Assembly: GCF_003990975.1 (NCBI RefSeq) | Contig: NZ_RZJR01000011.1 | Span: 62,001-126,000 of the forward strand | Direction: 5' to 3' | DNA length: 64,000 bases | DNA from: Cohnella sp. AR92 | GTDB taxonomy: Bacteria; Bacillota; Bacilli; Paenibacillales; Paenibacillaceae | In this document: piece after piece, positions 62,586-64,000 of the stretch | Layout: each line of letters starts with the position of its first letter | Numbering within the stretch: position 1 is the stretch's first letter | Position numbers and translations under genes: made by a program | The notes under the pieces: generated by a model | Databases searched by the model: none | What the model was told of the DNA's origin: nothing | What the model saw: the letters and a program-made list of their open reading frames with translations, nothing else

Positions 62586-64000
62586 TTATTGGGATACGCT
62601 CTTGCGGGCTTCGAACAGCTCCTCCGCTTTCTTGATCGAGAAGTCCATGATCTCGTCGTAGTAGCCGAGACCCTTGACCTTCTTGAGCATCTCGTCTTTA
62701 AGCTTGTTGTATTCCGCTTCGTTCTTCGCGAAGACCATCTTCCAGGAGTATTGCTGGATGATCGTGCCGATCTGCTTGTTCTTCTGCAGCAGCGATTGGT
62801 CCATCTGCAGCGGCTCCTTGCCGGTGAAGCCTTGAGGAGCGACGGCGATCTGATTGTTCTTGACGAAGTATTCCTTCTCGGTCAGCACGCCCATCTTCTC
62901 GCGCCAGTCGCTCTCGAGCTTGGACGGGTTGCGCTTGAGCGACGTCTCCCACAGGTTATGGTCATAAGCTTCGCCGGTCTCCGGATTCACTTCGGCCGGA
63001 ACGATAAAGGAGAAGTTGATCTGATTGTTGCCGTCGGAGAAGTTGCCGCCGCCGTATTCGTCCGGGATAGCGGTGCCCTTCTGGTCGGCATAAGCCTGCC
63101 AGCCGAGGTCGGTGACATATACCTTGCCCTCGCTGTTGATATCCCAGAGAAGTCCCTTCGGTCCGTTCGGAACGGCCGTTCCGCTGCCCGCCGAGATCAT
63201 CGCGCCTTCCGGCGTGTACATCCAGTTCAGGAACTCCATGATTCTCTCCGGATCCTTGGCCTTGGAGCCGATCGAGATGACTCCGTTGCCTCCATAGATG
63301 TTGAAGCCGGTCGAGTACATCACTTCGCCTTTGAAAGGAACGGTCGCGAAGCCCTTGCCTTCCGCCGTTCTCTCCGGCGTATTGTAGTTGGCGGCTCCGA
63401 GCCACGGGAACCAGGAGAACAGCAATCGGCCGTCCTTGTACTTGCCGGTGACGTCGTCGAACTTCTGCGTCGGGGAATCCGGGTCGACGAGCCCCATCTG
63501 ATTGGCGTCAAAATAAAGCTTGAGGGACTTCATGTACCAGCTGTCTTCGGAGAGGAAGTCGTAGTACTTGTCTTCATCGGCCTTCACGTAGACCGCCGTG
63601 TCGGGGATCTCGTCGTAGCCGTACATGTTGGCGAATTGCTTCGCAAGCGTCATCTTATAGCTGCCGTCCCAGTCCGACCAGAGCGAGAACGCGTACGTCT
63701 TCTTGCCTTGGTCGTTCGTCGGCTCCTGCTCTTGCATCTTCTTGAGGACCGGCAGATAGTCTTCGACGGAATTGATCTCGGGAGCGCCGATCTTCTGGTA
63801 TAGATCCCAGCGCAGGTCCGGGCCCCATGTCATATCCTTGCCTTCGGAAGGTCCGTTCGGGTTGGAGGCGACGTTGTTGCCGATACCGTAAACGGCGCTG
63901 CCTCCTCCGAAGGAGATCTTCGCCTTCTCGATCGCCTTCGGGTACTTGGCGACGAGGTCCTTGCCGTACTTGTTCAGCAGATCGTTCTTCGTCCAGTCGA
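62586..64000 (-). CDS. ABC sugar-transport substrate-binding protein (5' partial)
   Basis: The frame remains open to the window edge, so the N-terminus and signal lie outside. At least 470 residues are present, beginning DWTKNDLLNKYGKDLVAKYP. WGPDLRWDLYQKIGAPEINS and FLNWMYTPEGAMISAGSG are typical of long LplA-like solute-binding proteins. The ending is KKAEELFEARKSVSQ. Permease genes, if present, are expected upstream beyond the window. Confidence 0.87.
   Translation of the reverse strand, partial: DWTKNDLLNKYGKDLVAKYPKAIEKAKISFGGGSAVYGIGNNVASNPNGPSEGKDMTWGPDLRWDLYQKIGAPEINSVEDYLPVLKKMQEQEPTNDQGKKTYAFSLWSDWDGSYKMTLAKQFANMYGYDEIPDTAVYVKADEDKYYDFLSEDSWYMKSLKLYFDANQMGLVDPDSPTQKFDDVTGKYKDGRLLFSWFPWLGAANYNTPERTAEGKGFATVPFKGEVMYSTGFNIYGGNGVISIGSKAKDPERIMEFLNWMYTPEGAMISAGSGTAVPNGPKGLLWDINSEGKVYVTDLGWQAYADQKGTAIPDEYGGGNFSDGNNQINFSFIVPAEVNPETGEAYDHNLWETSLKRNPSKLESDWREKMGVLTEKEYFVKNNQIAVAPQGFTGKEPLQMDQSLLQKNKQIGTIIQQYSWKMVFAKNEAEYNKLKDEMLKKVKGLGYYDEIMDFSIKKAEELFEARKSVSQ

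Overview
The window is high-GC chromosomal DNA from a spore-forming Firmicute of the Paenibacillaceae, most like Cohnella or a high-GC Paenibacillus. The signs are strong Gram-positive ribosome binding sites, TTG/GTG starts, sigma-A promoters, a T-box, an L20-type leader, SigI/RsgI, separate Fur and Zur regulators, a sporulation-kinase-like histidine kinase, and plant-polysaccharide enzymes (GH74 with CBM3, GH113) served by ABC importers. No rRNA, tRNA, prophage, insertion sequence or CRISPR array was seen. The genus is an inference from gene content, not a proven assignment.

Layout. 1-5.7 kb: assimilatory nitrate reductase (nasB, cut by the window edge, and nasC) with molybdenum cofactor genes mobA, mobB and convergent moaB. 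5.8-11.9 kb: a run of small, mostly uncharacterised secreted, membrane and zinc-ribbon proteins, with one acetyltransferase remnant. 11.9-15 kb (minus): manA, a VOC protein and the tRNA-modification pair ytqB/ytqA. 15-22.9 kb: trmB, a tandem palindromic repeat array, a fatty-acid-hydroxylase-like membrane protein, a phasin-like protein with an AarF/UbiB kinase, PAP2 phosphatase and two glycosyltransferases. 22.9-25.5 kb: L20 leader with infC-rpmI-rplT, an Sm-like Gly/Tyr-rich protein and a GNAT. 25.7-35.8 kb: branched-chain amino acid genes (T-box, ilvB, ilvN, ilvC, leuA, an aminotransferase, leuB), with an ECF sigma/anti-sigma pair between the aminotransferase and leuB. 36-40.3 kb: a zinc-finger protein, sigI-rsgI and a histidine kinase. 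40.5-49 kb: a likely manno-oligosaccharide locus with a peptide-type ABC importer, GH113 beta-mannanase and LacI regulator behind one promoter carrying a cre-like operator. 49-54.2 kb: MFS transporter, zur, futalosine-pathway genes mqnD/mqnB, fur and a lipoprotein. 54.2-64 kb (minus): a GH74-X2-X2-X2-CBM3 xyloglucanase, two more repeat arrays, two ABC sugar-binding lipoproteins and a YesN-type response regulator.

The most unusual feature is a family of tandem intergenic repeats with a period of 51-52 bp. It forms arrays near 16.5-16.8 kb and 58.0-59.0 kb. Most units are built round a short perfect palindrome of the TAGTC...GACTA type. The arrays differ in sequence but share period and architecture. 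Other observations of interest are a palindrome straddling the histidine-kinase promoter, an inverted repeat over the promoter of a small secreted protein, a hairpin leader before leuB, apparent ATT and ACG start codons, near-identical X2 modules in the xyloglucanase, and the coupling of a peptide-type importer to a mannanase.
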